Shown here piece after piece: positions 52,607 through 60,981 of a stretch of 64,000 nt of DNA. The DNA is taken from assembly GCF_001428335.1 (NCBI RefSeq), contig NZ_LMSG01000002.1, forward strand, positions 63,716 to 127,715. Reading direction: 5' to 3'. Under the pieces are notes generated by a model. The model was given only the letters and a program-made list of their open reading frames with translations. It was not told the origin of the DNA and did not search any database. The translations under genes were made by a program, and so were the position numbers. This DNA comes from Arthrobacter sp. Soil762. GTDB lineage: Bacteria > Actinomycetota > Actinomycetes > Actinomycetales > Micrococcaceae. Within the stretch, counting starts at the first letter, position 1. Each line of letters opens with the position of its first letter.

Positions 52607-52628
52607 TCCTGTCCGATTAGGTACAGGA
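52607..52628. promoter_or_regulatory. Inverted repeat TCCTGT-N10-ACAGGA in front of the LysE gene
   Basis: This 22-bp inverted repeat overlaps the LysE ribosome-binding site and leader. It is a candidate operator for the divergent Lrp-type regulator. Confidence 0.45.
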
Positions 52629-52691
52629 CAAACCTATGAAGTTTCGGGCCATAAGTGCTTACCCTTTTCGCTCGAACCGAGCCAGAATTGG

Positions 52692-52697
52692 TAAGAT
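52692..52697 (+). promoter_or_regulatory. -10 box TAAGAT of the Lrp gene (leaderless candidate)
   Basis: TAAGAT is followed by 6 nt and then the GTG start at 52704. Confidence 0.5.
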
Positions 52698-52703
52698 ATT
52701 TGC

Positions 52704-53159
52704 GTGATTGACCACATTGATAGGAATATTTTGCGCCACCTCAAGGAGGATGGCCGAATGACTGCCACCGCGCTGGCCGCGAAGGTCGGGCTCACGGTGG
52801 CGCCATGCCACCGGAGGCTCCGGGACCTGGAGACGTCGGGGGTGATCCGCGGCTACAAGGCGGACATCGATCCGGCCGCCGTCGGGCTGGGTTTCGAGGC
52901 CATTGTGTTTGTCACTTTGCGCCAGGTGGACCGTTCCACCATGGAGATCTTCGAGAACCGGGTGGCGGACAATCCGAACATCGTGGAGGCGCAGCGGCTC
53001 TTCGGATCCCCCGACTACCTGCTGAAGGTCATCGCCGAGGACCTGCCCGGCTACCAGCGCTTCTACGACGCCGAGCTCACGTCACTGCCCGGGGTTGAGC
53101 GGCTGACGTCCACGCTGGTGATGAAGAACCTGAAGTCCAATGCCGGTCCGCCGGTGTAG
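52704..53159 (+). CDS. Lrp/AsnC family transcriptional regulator
   Basis: A 151-residue regulator beginning with the AsnC helix-turn-helix: IDRNILRHLKEDGRMTATAL, then AAKVGLTVAPCHRRLRDLE. A C-terminal RAM domain follows (EAIVFVTLRQVDRSTMEIF; GSPDYLLKVIAEDLPGYQRF) that binds an amino acid and drives octamer assembly. Divergent to LysE, it likely senses an amino acid and controls its export. The GTG start is adjacent to a -10 box. Confidence 0.92.
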   Translation: MIDHIDRNILRHLKEDGRMTATALAAKVGLTVAPCHRRLRDLETSGVIRGYKADIDPAAVGLGFEAIVFVTLRQVDRSTMEIFENRVADNPNIVEAQRLFGSPDYLLKVIAEDLPGYQRFYDAELTSLPGVERLTSTLVMKNLKSNAGPPV

Positions 53160-53196
53160 CGCGTGTGCCCTTGAGGTGCGTCCGTCCTGCGTTGCC

Positions 53197-53850
53197 TCAG
53201 TCCGTGGGGCGGACGTGGACGATGATCACCTGGGTGTCCTTGCCGCCGTCGTACCGAAGGTCGTAGTTCACGTCCAGTCCCGTTGACGTACCCGACGTGA
53301 TGGAGAAGTCGGTCTTTCGTTCCGGGTCCCGCTGGGCACCGGCGATCCAGCGTTCGGCGGAGTCGGCGTCGATCCCGTACCGCGCCACACCGTCCCGGAT
53401 GAGCTCAAAATACTCGTCAGGAGAGCCAGCGGTGAGGAAGTAGGTGACCTCGCTGAAGTCCGGCCGCTTGTTCGTGGTGTTCAATCGGATGCGGTCCGTT
53501 TCCCCAGTGATCTCGCCGCTCGGAGCAACGATGGTGAGCTTGATCTTTCCCGAGTCCCTGGTGTTGATCTCGGGCCCATAGCTGTCTTCCGTGACCCGTA
53601 CAGCAGCCTTTTCCAGCTTTCCCGAGCTCATGTCCAGCCGTGCGGTCTTGGATTCGCGGATCTGGTCCACGCCGGCAGCGTCGAGGGTGGAAAATTCCGA
53701 GGTGCTCATGGTGCTCCCTTGAGAGGTCGGTTCGTGCGTGGTGCCACTGATCTGGCAGCCCGTCAGGGCGAGGCAAGCGGACAGGGCGAGGAGTACGACG
53801 GCGGGCCGCCGCCTCTGGCGCCGAGGTGCGGTTGGGCATGTGCTCGTCAC
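53197..53850 (-). CDS. Lipoprotein of unknown function, partner of the WXG100 gene
   Basis: A 217-residue protein. It starts MTSTCPTAPRRQRRRP, then a hydrophobic signal and the lipobox LALTGC (Cys32). The mature part is a compact alpha/beta domain beginning FSTLDAAGVDQIRESKTARL, without a family I recognise. The GTG start at 53850 has GGAGG 7 nt upstream and overlaps the stop of the WXG100-domain gene by 4 nt (GTGA). The two products are therefore co-translated and may act together at the cell surface. It might be an immunity or tethering protein; that is speculation. Confidence 0.72.
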   Translation of the reverse strand: MTSTCPTAPRRQRRRPAVVLLALSACLALTGCQISGTTHEPTSQGSTMSTSEFSTLDAAGVDQIRESKTARLDMSSGKLEKAAVRVTEDSYGPEINTRDSGKIKLTIVAPSGEITGETDRIRLNTTNKRPDFSEVTYFLTAGSPDEYFELIRDGVARYGIDADSAERWIAGAQRDPERKTDFSITSGTSTGLDVNYDLRYDGGKDTQVIIVHVRPTD

Positions 53851-55331
53851 TGGTGGACCTCCGCGCCGAAGCCATCCACAAAGCGGTCCATGATGCCGGG
53901 GATGTTGTTGGTGGGGCGGTGCTGCTCCACGCGGTCGTTGAAGTCCGAACCGATAATCTGCTCTGCACGTCCCGGATCCGTCGCCAGGAGGTTCTGGTAT
54001 GCCGGGAGGGTGTCCTGCCGGATGAGCTCCCACCGCTGGTCCGCGTTGGAGATGTTCCCATCCGGGAAGCCGGTGGTGAAGTCGGTGCGGAACTGGGTGG
54101 GGTTGTCCCAGTTGGTGAAGGGCACGTTTTCCGGGCCGGGGCTCTCCACGCTGAAGGTGTACGGAAAGACTTCCGGGTAGCTCTTTGCGCCCGGTATGGA
54201 CGGCTCGCCAGCCAACGTGACCATGTACGTTACGGCCTCTCCGCCAGGATGGATCCGCATGTCGTCGTAATCGTCCGCGATGATTTCGTTCTGCTCGCGG
54301 TACAGGAGGGCGGTGTTGCCTTCCTGGATCAGGTCCGGGTCGCCGGAATCGATCTTGGCCCATTCCTCGGCGGTACCGGTATCGATGGCACCCGAGTCCC
54401 GCAATCTGTTGATTTCCTCGATGCCGCCGTTCATATAGGCCTCATGCTGGCGGGCCTGGTCCAGGAAGATCTCCTTGTTCATATCCAGCATGCTGGTCTC
54501 GTAATAACGGATCTCCTGGTCGGTCATGCCAGCGAGCTGTTCGATCTGGTCGAGGATGGGGAGCGGGATGTCCGAAGCCGGATTGTCCGCGATCTGCTGG
54601 GCGAGGTCCCGCAGCATGGCCATGTCCTTGAAACCGCCCGCAAAGGACGGGCCGATCATGTTGGCCATGCCGGCCCACTGCAGGTCCGGGTTGGAGAGGT
54701 ACGCCTGGCCGTAGAAGTCGTAGACCTTCTTGATTGTCTCCCAGTTGTGTTCGGTGCCTTTGGAGGTGTCCCAGCTCGCGGGGTCGATGCCCATGTCCAG
54801 CATTGCCTGGTTGTTCCAGTAGTCGCTGAGGAAATCCGCATATTCCTCGGAGCGTTTGTCGATCAGCCCGGAATCGGCGGCAGCATCCATGGCGGCCTTT
54901 GCGGCCTCGGGGTTTTCGAGCGCCCACTGCCTGAATTCCTCGCTGACGAGGTAGTCCTGGCGTTCTTCAGGGGTCATGCCGTTCAGCCGGTCCGTCAGGT
55001 CCTGGGCAGCGCCGTTCGCGGAACCGCTGCCACCACTCCCGGAGCCACCGCCTGAGCCGGCACCGTCGCTGGCCTTCTCCTGCTCGTCGGCGTTGGCGAG
55101 CACCGACCTGGAGGCCGACTCCAGCCCGGCCGTTGCGGACTTCAGCAGCAACATAAACGATGACGTCCAGTCGCTGCGGAAGCGCTCGCCGTCGGGCCCT
55201 TTCCAGGCGCCGGTGCTGATGACACTGCTGAGCTGCTGGCCGAGCAGGCTCAACCTGGTGGCGCCGCCTGCAAGGTCCTTGGCGAGCTGCCGCAGCTGGG
55301 CCACGTCGCCGCCGTAAAAGTTCCCCGCCAT
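53847..55331 (-). CDS. WXG100-domain protein with large C-terminal domain (candidate type VII secretion substrate)
   Basis: A 494-residue protein. Residues 1-98 form a WXG100-type hairpin: AKDLAGGATRLSLLGQQL, the turn TGAWKGPDGERFRSDW (W-K-G at 42-44), then a second helix ending SRSVLANADEQEKAS. A Gly/Ser linker (GAGSGGGSGSGGSGSANG) leads to an unrecognised, mostly helical domain of about 380 residues beginning around TPEERQDYLVSEEF. There is no signal peptide, as expected for type VII substrates. AGGGGGA precedes the ATG. No ESX machinery gene is in this window. A toxin or adhesin role for the C-terminus would be a guess. Confidence 0.75.
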   Translation of the reverse strand: MAGNFYGGDVAQLRQLAKDLAGGATRLSLLGQQLSSVISTGAWKGPDGERFRSDWTSSFMLLLKSATAGLESASRSVLANADEQEKASDGAGSGGGSGSGGSGSANGAAQDLTDRLNGMTPEERQDYLVSEEFRQWALENPEAAKAAMDAAADSGLIDKRSEEYADFLSDYWNNQAMLDMGIDPASWDTSKGTEHNWETIKKVYDFYGQAYLSNPDLQWAGMANMIGPSFAGGFKDMAMLRDLAQQIADNPASDIPLPILDQIEQLAGMTDQEIRYYETSMLDMNKEIFLDQARQHEAYMNGGIEEINRLRDSGAIDTGTAEEWAKIDSGDPDLIQEGNTALLYREQNEIIADDYDDMRIHPGGEAVTYMVTLAGEPSIPGAKSYPEVFPYTFSVESPGPENVPFTNWDNPTQFRTDFTTGFPDGNISNADQRWELIRQDTLPAYQNLLATDPGRAEQIIGSDFNDRVEQHRPTNNIPGIMDRFVDGFGAEVHQ

Positions 55332-55438
55332 GTTTCCCCCTGAATGGATTCCCGTGCCAGCCTAGCTGCGATGCGTCCGCGAGGGCGATGGGGAGAGCTC
55401 CCCGTGCGGGGTTGTGCGCGTGCCCGGAAAGGCGGAAC

Positions 55439-55897
55439 TCAGTCCAGCAACAGCCCGGTGGTGCGGTACGGGATGACTTCACGCAGGAACATGCTGGTGG
55501 ACGTCCGGACAATGCCGGGGCAGAGCCGGATCTCCTCGGACACGCGGTAGAGGTCGTCCGGGCTGGTGGCCACCACGCGGATCAGCAGGTCGGTGTCGCC
55601 GGCAGGGGCATGGCATTCCAGGACCTCGGGGATTTCTCGCAGGGCCGCGATGGCTTCGTTGAGGTGGCTCTGGTCCAGTTCGGCGCTGACGGCCGCCGCC
55701 ACACCCCTGCCCAGGGCGGAGGGGAGCACGCGGCTGCTGTTGGGACGGAGGGCGCCCGACGCCGTCATCCGCTCCAGGCGCGACTGGACCGTCCCGCGCG
55801 CCAGGCCCAGCCGCTGGGCCAGCACCATGATGGGCACGCGGGGGTCCTCGTCCAGGGCGTTGAGGATGCGTTTGTCCGTGGCGTCCAATTGCTGCAA
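55439..55897 (-). CDS. Lrp/AsnC family transcriptional regulator
   Basis: About 152 residues. The HTH runs LDATDKRILNALDEDPRVPI then MVLAQRLGLARGTVQSRLER. The RAM domain includes IPEVLECHAPAGDTDLLIRVV. I prefer the TTG at 55897, with AGGA 10 nt upstream, because a TTG at 55972 would place a near-perfect palindrome (55932-55948) inside the gene and add a non-family extension. Target genes are unknown. It lies between the WXG100 gene and gluQRS. Confidence 0.87.
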   Translation of the reverse strand: MQQLDATDKRILNALDEDPRVPIMVLAQRLGLARGTVQSRLERMTASGALRPNSSRVLPSALGRGVAAAVSAELDQSHLNEAIAALREIPEVLECHAPAGDTDLLIRVVATSPDDLYRVSEEIRLCPGIVRTSTSMFLREVIPYRTTGLLLD

Positions 55898-55931
55898 TCT
55901 GATCAGTTCCTGTCGGATTTTGTGGCTGTTA

Positions 55932-55948
55932 TTAGTCAGACTGACCAA
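55932..55948. promoter_or_regulatory. Near-perfect 17-bp palindrome upstream of the Lrp gene
   Basis: TTAGTCAG-A-CTGACCAA has one mismatch between its arms. It is a candidate autoregulatory site 35-51 bp before the preferred start codon. Confidence 0.45.
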
Positions 55949-55976
55949 TAAAATGCATGTCGGTTGTGCCAACTGT

Positions 55977-56102
55977 ATGGCGTCTGCTCAAATTGTGGCA
56001 ACAAGGACTAAGGCTACCGCCGAATCCCGCAGGCTACAGGAGCACCGGCACACCACCCGGCAACTGGACACCGCCTCCCGCAAGGAGGACGCCGCTGATT
56101 GA
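55977..56102 (+). CDS. Possible small protein (41 residues), doubtful
   Basis: ATG-initiated frame with sequence MASAQIVATRTKATAESRRL followed by a charged, hydrophilic helix ending RKEDAAD. No ribosome-binding site or family is evident. It is listed because a strong stem-loop stands 36 nt after its stop, in a place where no other plus-strand gene needs a terminator. It may equally be the tail of a decayed gene or part of a small RNA. Confidence 0.25.
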   Translation: MASAQIVATRTKATAESRRLQEHRHTTRQLDTASRKEDAAD

Positions 56103-56137
56103 CACTTGTTCACAGCACGGTCATTCTGCACACACGG

Positions 56138-56188
56138 CAAGAGCCCCTGAGCCACCGACGTCGGACCCCCGAAGTCATCGGTAGCTGA
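56138..56188 (+). terminator. Stem-loop upstream of gluQRS
   Basis: A 15-bp stem (56138-56152 with 56174-56188, one mismatch) with the sequence CAAGAGCCCCT in its left arm. It lies between divergent genes, just before the gluQRS -10 box. Confidence 0.55.
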
Positions 56189-56210
56189 GGGGCTCTTGTG
56201 CTGTCCGGAC

Positions 56211-56216
56211 TAGGGT
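56211..56216 (+). promoter_or_regulatory. -10 box TAGGGT of gluQRS (leaderless candidate)
   Basis: TAGGGT is followed by 6 nt and then the ATG at 56223. Confidence 0.5.
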
Positions 56217-56222
56217 TGGTCC

Positions 56223-57104
56223 ATGACCCCTGCCGGCCGCTTTGCCCCCAGCCCCTCCGGCGAACTGCATGTAGGAAACCTCCGCACCGCGATGCTCGCC
56301 TGGCTGTTCGCCCGGTCCACGGGACGCGACTTCCTGCTGCGCGTCGAGGACCTTGACCGGGCGCGGGCCGGCGCGGAGGCGGAGCAGCTCCGCGATCTGG
56401 AGGCCGTGGGCCTGACGTGGGACGGCGCCGTCGTGCGCCAGACGGACCGCGGCGCCGTCTACGCCGAAGCGATCGGCCGGATGGCTGCTGCGGGCCTTAC
56501 CTACGAATGCTTCTGCACGCGCCGCGAAATCCAGGACGCGCCGTCCGCGCCGCACGCGCCGCAGGGTGCGTATCCGGGCACCTGCCGGGACCTCGATCCT
56601 GCCGAGCTGGAGTTCAAACGCTCCACCCGGCCTGCCGCCATCCGGCTTCGCGCCGAGGCAACGGAATACACCGTAAAGGACCTTCTGCACGGTGATTTCA
56701 CCGGCGTGGTGGACGATTTTGTCCTTCGCCGCAACGACGGCGTGACTGCCTACAACCTTGCCGTGGTGGTGGATGATGCCGCGCAGGGCGTCGACCAGGT
56801 GGTGCGGGGCGATGACCTGCTGCCGTCCACGCCGAGGCAGGCATATCTTGCGTCGCTGTTGAATATTCCTGTCCCGGAATATGCGCATGTGCCGCTGGTG
56901 GTGAATTCCGACGGCGCCCGGCTGGCCAAGCGCGACGGCGCCGTGACGCTGGCCGATCTCGCCCGTACCGGCGTTTCCGCAGCTGACGTGCGGAACCTCA
57001 TCCTGCAGTCCCTGGGGCTGCCGGCCGGGACGCTCGAAAACGCACTCGCAGAGTTCCGCCCGGCCGACCTCCCGCGGGAACCGTGGGTCTGGACCGGCCC
57101 GTAA
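56223..57104 (+). CDS. gluQRS: Glutamyl-Q tRNA(Asp) synthetase
   Basis: A 293-residue truncated glutamyl-tRNA synthetase lacking the anticodon-binding domain. Class I motifs are GRFAPSPSGELHVGNLRTA (HIGH region) and the KMSKS-like RLAKRDGAVTL. The zinc site is YECFCTRREI with YPGTCRDL, the Cys-x-Cys...Tyr-x3-Cys pattern of GluQRS. It activates glutamate and attaches it to queuosine at the wobble position of tRNA(Asp) instead of to tRNA(Glu). Length and motifs are normal. The start follows a -10 box directly. Confidence 0.93.
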   Translation: MTPAGRFAPSPSGELHVGNLRTAMLAWLFARSTGRDFLLRVEDLDRARAGAEAEQLRDLEAVGLTWDGAVVRQTDRGAVYAEAIGRMAAAGLTYECFCTRREIQDAPSAPHAPQGAYPGTCRDLDPAELEFKRSTRPAAIRLRAEATEYTVKDLLHGDFTGVVDDFVLRRNDGVTAYNLAVVVDDAAQGVDQVVRGDDLLPSTPRQAYLASLLNIPVPEYAHVPLVVNSDGARLAKRDGAVTLADLARTGVSAADVRNLILQSLGLPAGTLENALAEFRPADLPREPWVWTGP

Positions 57105-57164
57105 GCAGCGCGCGAACGGACGCTTGCGGCCCCGCCGACGTGAGGTCACTGGCTGCCCTACGCG

Positions 57165-57170
57165 TAGGCT
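57165..57170 (+). promoter_or_regulatory. -10 box TAGGCT of the HD hydrolase gene (leaderless candidate)
   Basis: TAGGCT is followed by 6 nt and then the ATG at 57177. Confidence 0.45.
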
Positions 57171-57176
57171 GGAGCT

Positions 57177-57845
57177 ATGTCGGCACCCGAATTCACTGAA
57201 GCACAAATCCCTCAACCGCGATTCACTGTCGAGACGGCGCGAGTCCTGGCCGAGGTGGCCCATAACCGGCAGAAGGACAAGCTCAAGAGGCCCTACCGTG
57301 ACCACGTGATTGCGGTGGGTGATGCCCTGGCAGATTTCGACGACGATATCCGGATTGCCGGTTACCTTCATGACATTGCCGAGGACACTCCCATCACGCG
57401 GCAGGCACTGCTGGACATGGGCGTTTCCGAGCGGGCAGCGGACATCATCGAGCGGGTCACCAACAGGCTGCACGATAACCCCGATGACTATCAGGCCGGG
57501 ATGCACTTCATTGCCGAGGACCACGACGCGGCACTCGTGAAGATCGCGGACAATGCCCACAACTCCCTGCCCGAACGCGTCAGGGCTCTGGCCGCGAAGT
57601 GGCCGGACAAGCCGCCGGTCACCAAGTACCGGGATGCCCGTCCGGTGCTGTATGCCGCCGTCGACGTCGAGGAAGTCCGCAAGATCCTTGCGCGGGTTAA
57701 TCCCTGGCTGCTGAAGGAATTGGACGACAGGCTCGACGACGAAGACGACACGGATTACGAGAACCTGACGTACGACGACGCTCCAACCGCGGAGCCTGTC
57801 CCGGCCCCGGAAACGGCGGCCAGCCGGCCAGATGGAGCCTCTTAG
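57177..57845 (+). CDS. HD-domain phosphohydrolase (small SpoT/MESH1-like)
   Basis: A 222-residue protein. The HD core includes YRDHVIAVGDALADF, the metal-binding pair in AGYLHDIAEDTPITR (His-Asp), and ALVKIADNAHNSLPER with the distal Asp. The order and the LHDIAEDT motif resemble the (p)ppGpp hydrolase domain of SpoT/Rel and MESH1. There is no synthetase domain. Hydrolysis of (p)ppGpp or another nucleotide is a reasonable inference. The C-terminal 45 residues are acidic and low-complexity. Its stop overlaps the antisense LtrA gene by 4 bp. Confidence 0.8.
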   Translation: MSAPEFTEAQIPQPRFTVETARVLAEVAHNRQKDKLKRPYRDHVIAVGDALADFDDDIRIAGYLHDIAEDTPITRQALLDMGVSERAADIIERVTNRLHDNPDDYQAGMHFIAEDHDAALVKIADNAHNSLPERVRALAAKWPDKPPVTKYRDARPVLYAAVDVEEVRKILARVNPWLLKELDDRLDDEDDTDYENLTYDDAPTAEPVPAPETAASRPDGAS

Positions 57846-59083
57846 GCTCCTGCTTTCATCTGCTCCAGGGCCGAGTTCATTCGTTCGGTGCCGCGCTTCT
57901 CATCAATGACAATCGACACGCCCAGCGCCAGCACAACCACAAGCAGGCAGATCGGCACCGAGACCCCGGCCGTGGCAAGTCCCACGCTGCCAGCCAGCGC
58001 GGCCACGACGCCGGCCGCCACGGCAATGACGGTCCGGTCCACGCAGATCATGATGCTGAAGAGCCAGGTCAGGGAGACTTTGAACAGCGCCACGGGGACC
58101 GCGATGCTGGCCACGGCCACGGCGGCGCTGATATGGGCCTCATGGTCGACATAGTAGGCCGCCACGTGCAACCCGGCGCCAGTTGCGGCGATGGCAGCGA
58201 AGATGGGCATGTGCGCGTAGCCGAAGAAGAATGAGCGGTGGCGCTGGAAATGTAGGGCCGGGCCGGCGGGCAGGATGAAGTAGATCCACCACATGCTGAA
58301 CGCGAGGGCCGTTCCGCCGAATCCCACCAGCGCCGCGTCGACGCTCCAGCCATGGTGGGCCACAATGGCGCGTAGGGTTTCGATCGCCCCGATCAGGCAT
58401 TCGCCAAGGGCGATGATGGCGAGTAGTCCGTAGCGCTCGGCTATGTGGTGCGCGTGCCACGGGGTCCGCATGCTGCGCTCCGCGGCGTAGGGTGTGGCCA
58501 TTTCCAGGATGAACAGGGGCGCAGCCACGAGGAACGTGGTCAGGATGTCCGCCTCAATGATGAGCACCGCGATCCAGCCGAGCTGCACCACGCCAAGGTA
58601 CGTGGCGTACCGCCGGCACGTTTGCCGGCGTGCCGGATCTTGCCGTGCCGCGCGCAGCCACTGGAAGACCAGGGCCAGGCGCATGATCACGTAGCCGCCC
58701 ACCATCACGGCGTTGTCCACGTGGTCGCCCTCCACGAGCGAGTGGAACATCGGCTCAATGCCCATGGCCAGGATCAGCACCCCGAGAAGCTGGACCATGG
58801 TGACCACGCGGAACACCCAGTCGTCGGTGTCGTAGGCGCTGGCGAACCAGGTGAAATTGATCCAGGCCCAGATCACGGCGAACATCGCGAAGGAGAATCC
58901 GAGCAGCCCGGCGCCGAAGTGGGCTTCCGCAATCTGGTGGGCGAACTGGCTGCCGGCAACCCCGAAGGCAATAACAAAGGTCAGGTCGAAAAAGAGTTCC
59001 AGCGGGGTCGCGGCCCGGTGCTTCTCATGGGGATCCCGGCCGCCCATGCGGGAGAATGCGTGCCGGAGGGGGTTTGAGGACAT
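57842..59083 (-). CDS. Low temperature requirement protein A (LtrA) family membrane protein
   Basis: A 413-residue protein with about ten helices. TPLELFFDLTFVIAFGVAGSQ near residue 30, IWAWINFTWFASAYDTDDW, and ERYGLLAIIALGECLIGAIE are hallmarks of the LtrA family. The biochemical function is not established; the name comes from a Listeria growth phenotype. The ATG at 59083 is 7 nt downstream of TAATCT on the minus strand, a probable leaderless start. Confidence 0.9.
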   Translation of the reverse strand: MSSNPLRHAFSRMGGRDPHEKHRAATPLELFFDLTFVIAFGVAGSQFAHQIAEAHFGAGLLGFSFAMFAVIWAWINFTWFASAYDTDDWVFRVVTMVQLLGVLILAMGIEPMFHSLVEGDHVDNAVMVGGYVIMRLALVFQWLRAARQDPARRQTCRRYATYLGVVQLGWIAVLIIEADILTTFLVAAPLFILEMATPYAAERSMRTPWHAHHIAERYGLLAIIALGECLIGAIETLRAIVAHHGWSVDAALVGFGGTALAFSMWWIYFILPAGPALHFQRHRSFFFGYAHMPIFAAIAATGAGLHVAAYYVDHEAHISAAVAVASIAVPVALFKVSLTWLFSIMICVDRTVIAVAAGVVAALAGSVGLATAGVSVPICLLVVVLALGVSIVIDEKRGTERMNSALEQMKAGA

Positions 59084-59090
59084 GGGTCAA

Positions 59091-59096
59091 AGATTA
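59091..59096 (-). promoter_or_regulatory. -10 box TAATCT of the LtrA gene (leaderless candidate)
   Basis: On the minus strand TAATCT is followed by 7 nt and then the ATG at 59083. Confidence 0.5.
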
Positions 59097-59169
59097 CCGC
59101 CGGGTCAGTGTCCTGATCCAGAGTGCAGATGGCTCCGAGACGAAGGTTTCGGCGGTGCTGCATAAGGCG

Positions 59170-60810
59170 TCAGCGTGCCGCTCGACTGGGGACCGGCTGC
59201 GCTGACAACCAGAGAAAGTCAGCTACCGACAGAGGTGGCCCCGGTTCTTCGAGGGCTGTCCGCAGCTGGGCCCACGCCGGCGAGCGGTCTGCAGGGAACA
59301 GACCTTCGGGCAGAGTACTTGAAGGCAGGGTGCTTTCGGGCCGGTTGTCGTCGGACAGTGGACAGTCAGGATCCTGATAACCCAGCACCTGTCTCACCTG
59401 AGGTGGCCAGGGGGGTGGTTCCCAGTCGGGGTGTTCGCTTTGGTAGTGGCGGCCGGTGGGTGATGTCCAGCTGGGTGGTTCGTTGGGGGTGGCTGCTTTG
59501 GGTGTCCAGCCGGTGGTGTGTCTTAGTCTGTGGTGTTTGTGGCAGGGCTGGCCGAGATTGCTGATGCCGGTGCTACCGCCTTTGGCCCAGGCGAGGATGT
59601 GGTCGGCTTCGTTGTCGAGGGAGTGGTTGCTGCAGCCGGGGAACGGGCACTTTCCGTCCCGTAGGCGGAGCCAGTGGCGTTGGGCTTTCGTCACTCGGTA
59701 GCTTTTTCGCCCGATCTCCAAGGGTGCGCCGTCGCGGGGATCGATCAGGACCCGGTGGAAGGATTCGGCGCCGTCGGCGATGAGGTGGCGGGCCATGGAC
59801 GGCGGGATCGGCCCGTACCCGTCCAACATTGCGGGTTCATCGGTGAGGCCCAGCAGCGACATCACCGGGACCGTGATCAGCACCTGCGCCCGCGGCGACG
59901 GAACACCGCCACCCACGCCGACTGATTCCCGGCCAGAGCTGAGATCGGTTCCGCCGGTGATGCCGCTTGTTCCGCCGCTGATGCAGTCCGCGTTTCCGCC
60001 GAGGAGCCAGGTGGCAACGGTGTCGGCGCGGAGCTGAGTGAGGGTCCGGTCCTCATGGGGGCCTTGGAGGGCGCGGGCGCCGGCGGTGGTACGGTCCCAG
60101 ATCCCCGCGGCCTGATCCGCGGGCAGGTAGGCGGAGAGCCAGGCCATACCGTCCCGGTCCGGGGCATACTCCACCCGTCTGTCTGCGGCACACCTGGTAT
60201 GGCGCTTTTCGATGCTGACCGGGTGGTGCCGCTCCCGCCAGGTCCGGGCTTTGTGCCGGAACCGGCCGGGGATGAGCTCACCGGCGCGGCCACGTGCCGG
60301 ATTCACGACGAAGGGGTCCAGGAAATGTGCCTCCAACCCCTGCGCCCCGGTGGGGTCAAGGTTGGTGGTTTCGTCGACCATGATCCGGGCGTGCTGCCAC
60401 GAAATCGTCCCGGCCTGCAATGCCGCGAACGTCAGCGGCAAGGCCGTGGTCAGTACATGGGATTCGGCGAGCAGGGCACCGGCACTGCGTTCACTCACCG
60501 TCAGGGCGCAAGCGACCTCAGCGACGACGGCCATCTCCTGACCTGTGTGGTCCTGCGGCGACTCGGCCGGACCCGCCAGGGCCTCGGCAGCGGCGCTGTA
60601 ACCGGCAGCCAGCCAGACCTTCAGGGCGGCACTTTTCGCGTCCAAACGTGAGATCTCGGCCAGCCCGTCCAGGAAACCACCCGCCACCCGGCGCGACGGA
60701 TCAGCCTCCCAGGGACCGGAGGCTTCGGCACCTTCACGGATCGCAGAAGCCAGCCCTGCGAAGGACGCCGAAAGGGCCTCCGCCGTCGCCACAGCTGCTC
60801 TGCTATCCAT
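59170..60810 (-). CDS. DUF222 domain-containing HNH endonuclease signature protein (13E12 type)
   Basis: About 546 residues. The N-terminal DUF222 part includes AVVAEVACALTVSERSAGAL and the typical QHARIMVDET. The C-terminal HNH domain has DGKCPFPGCSNHSLDNEADH then GISNLGQPCHKHHRLRH, with both Cys pairs and catalytic histidines intact. These proteins are abundant and multi-copy in Arthrobacter and Mycobacterium (13E12 repeats). They are proposed mobile or defence nucleases, but their function is unproven. ATG 60810 is chosen over TTG 60816; neither has a strong ribosome-binding site. Confidence 0.88.
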   Translation of the reverse strand: MDSRAAVATAEALSASFAGLASAIREGAEASGPWEADPSRRVAGGFLDGLAEISRLDAKSAALKVWLAAGYSAAAEALAGPAESPQDHTGQEMAVVAEVACALTVSERSAGALLAESHVLTTALPLTFAALQAGTISWQHARIMVDETTNLDPTGAQGLEAHFLDPFVVNPARGRAGELIPGRFRHKARTWRERHHPVSIEKRHTRCAADRRVEYAPDRDGMAWLSAYLPADQAAGIWDRTTAGARALQGPHEDRTLTQLRADTVATWLLGGNADCISGGTSGITGGTDLSSGRESVGVGGGVPSPRAQVLITVPVMSLLGLTDEPAMLDGYGPIPPSMARHLIADGAESFHRVLIDPRDGAPLEIGRKSYRVTKAQRHWLRLRDGKCPFPGCSNHSLDNEADHILAWAKGGSTGISNLGQPCHKHHRLRHTTGWTPKAATPNEPPSWTSPTGRHYQSEHPDWEPPPWPPQVRQVLGYQDPDCPLSDDNRPESTLPSSTLPEGLFPADRSPAWAQLRTALEEPGPPLSVADFLWLSAQPVPSRAAR

Positions 60811-60981
60811 AATCAAAGCATCCCAGCAGGGTCTGACAATGACCGCGAGGATGAATGCCTATGTGCATAACTCAGCGGCCAGGAGCAACCCGCAAGGACT
60901 CGACCTCCAGGGGCGCCGCGGAAGTGTAGAGCCGTTCGTGCGCGGGGGCTTAAGTGTCCGTTCGCGCCCTGGGCCCGGGGT

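Noticed and set aside
59170..60810. DUF222/HNH gene as evidence for a local mobile element
   Set aside because: Such genes are numerous and dispersed in this lineage, and no terminal repeats or target duplications are visible around it.
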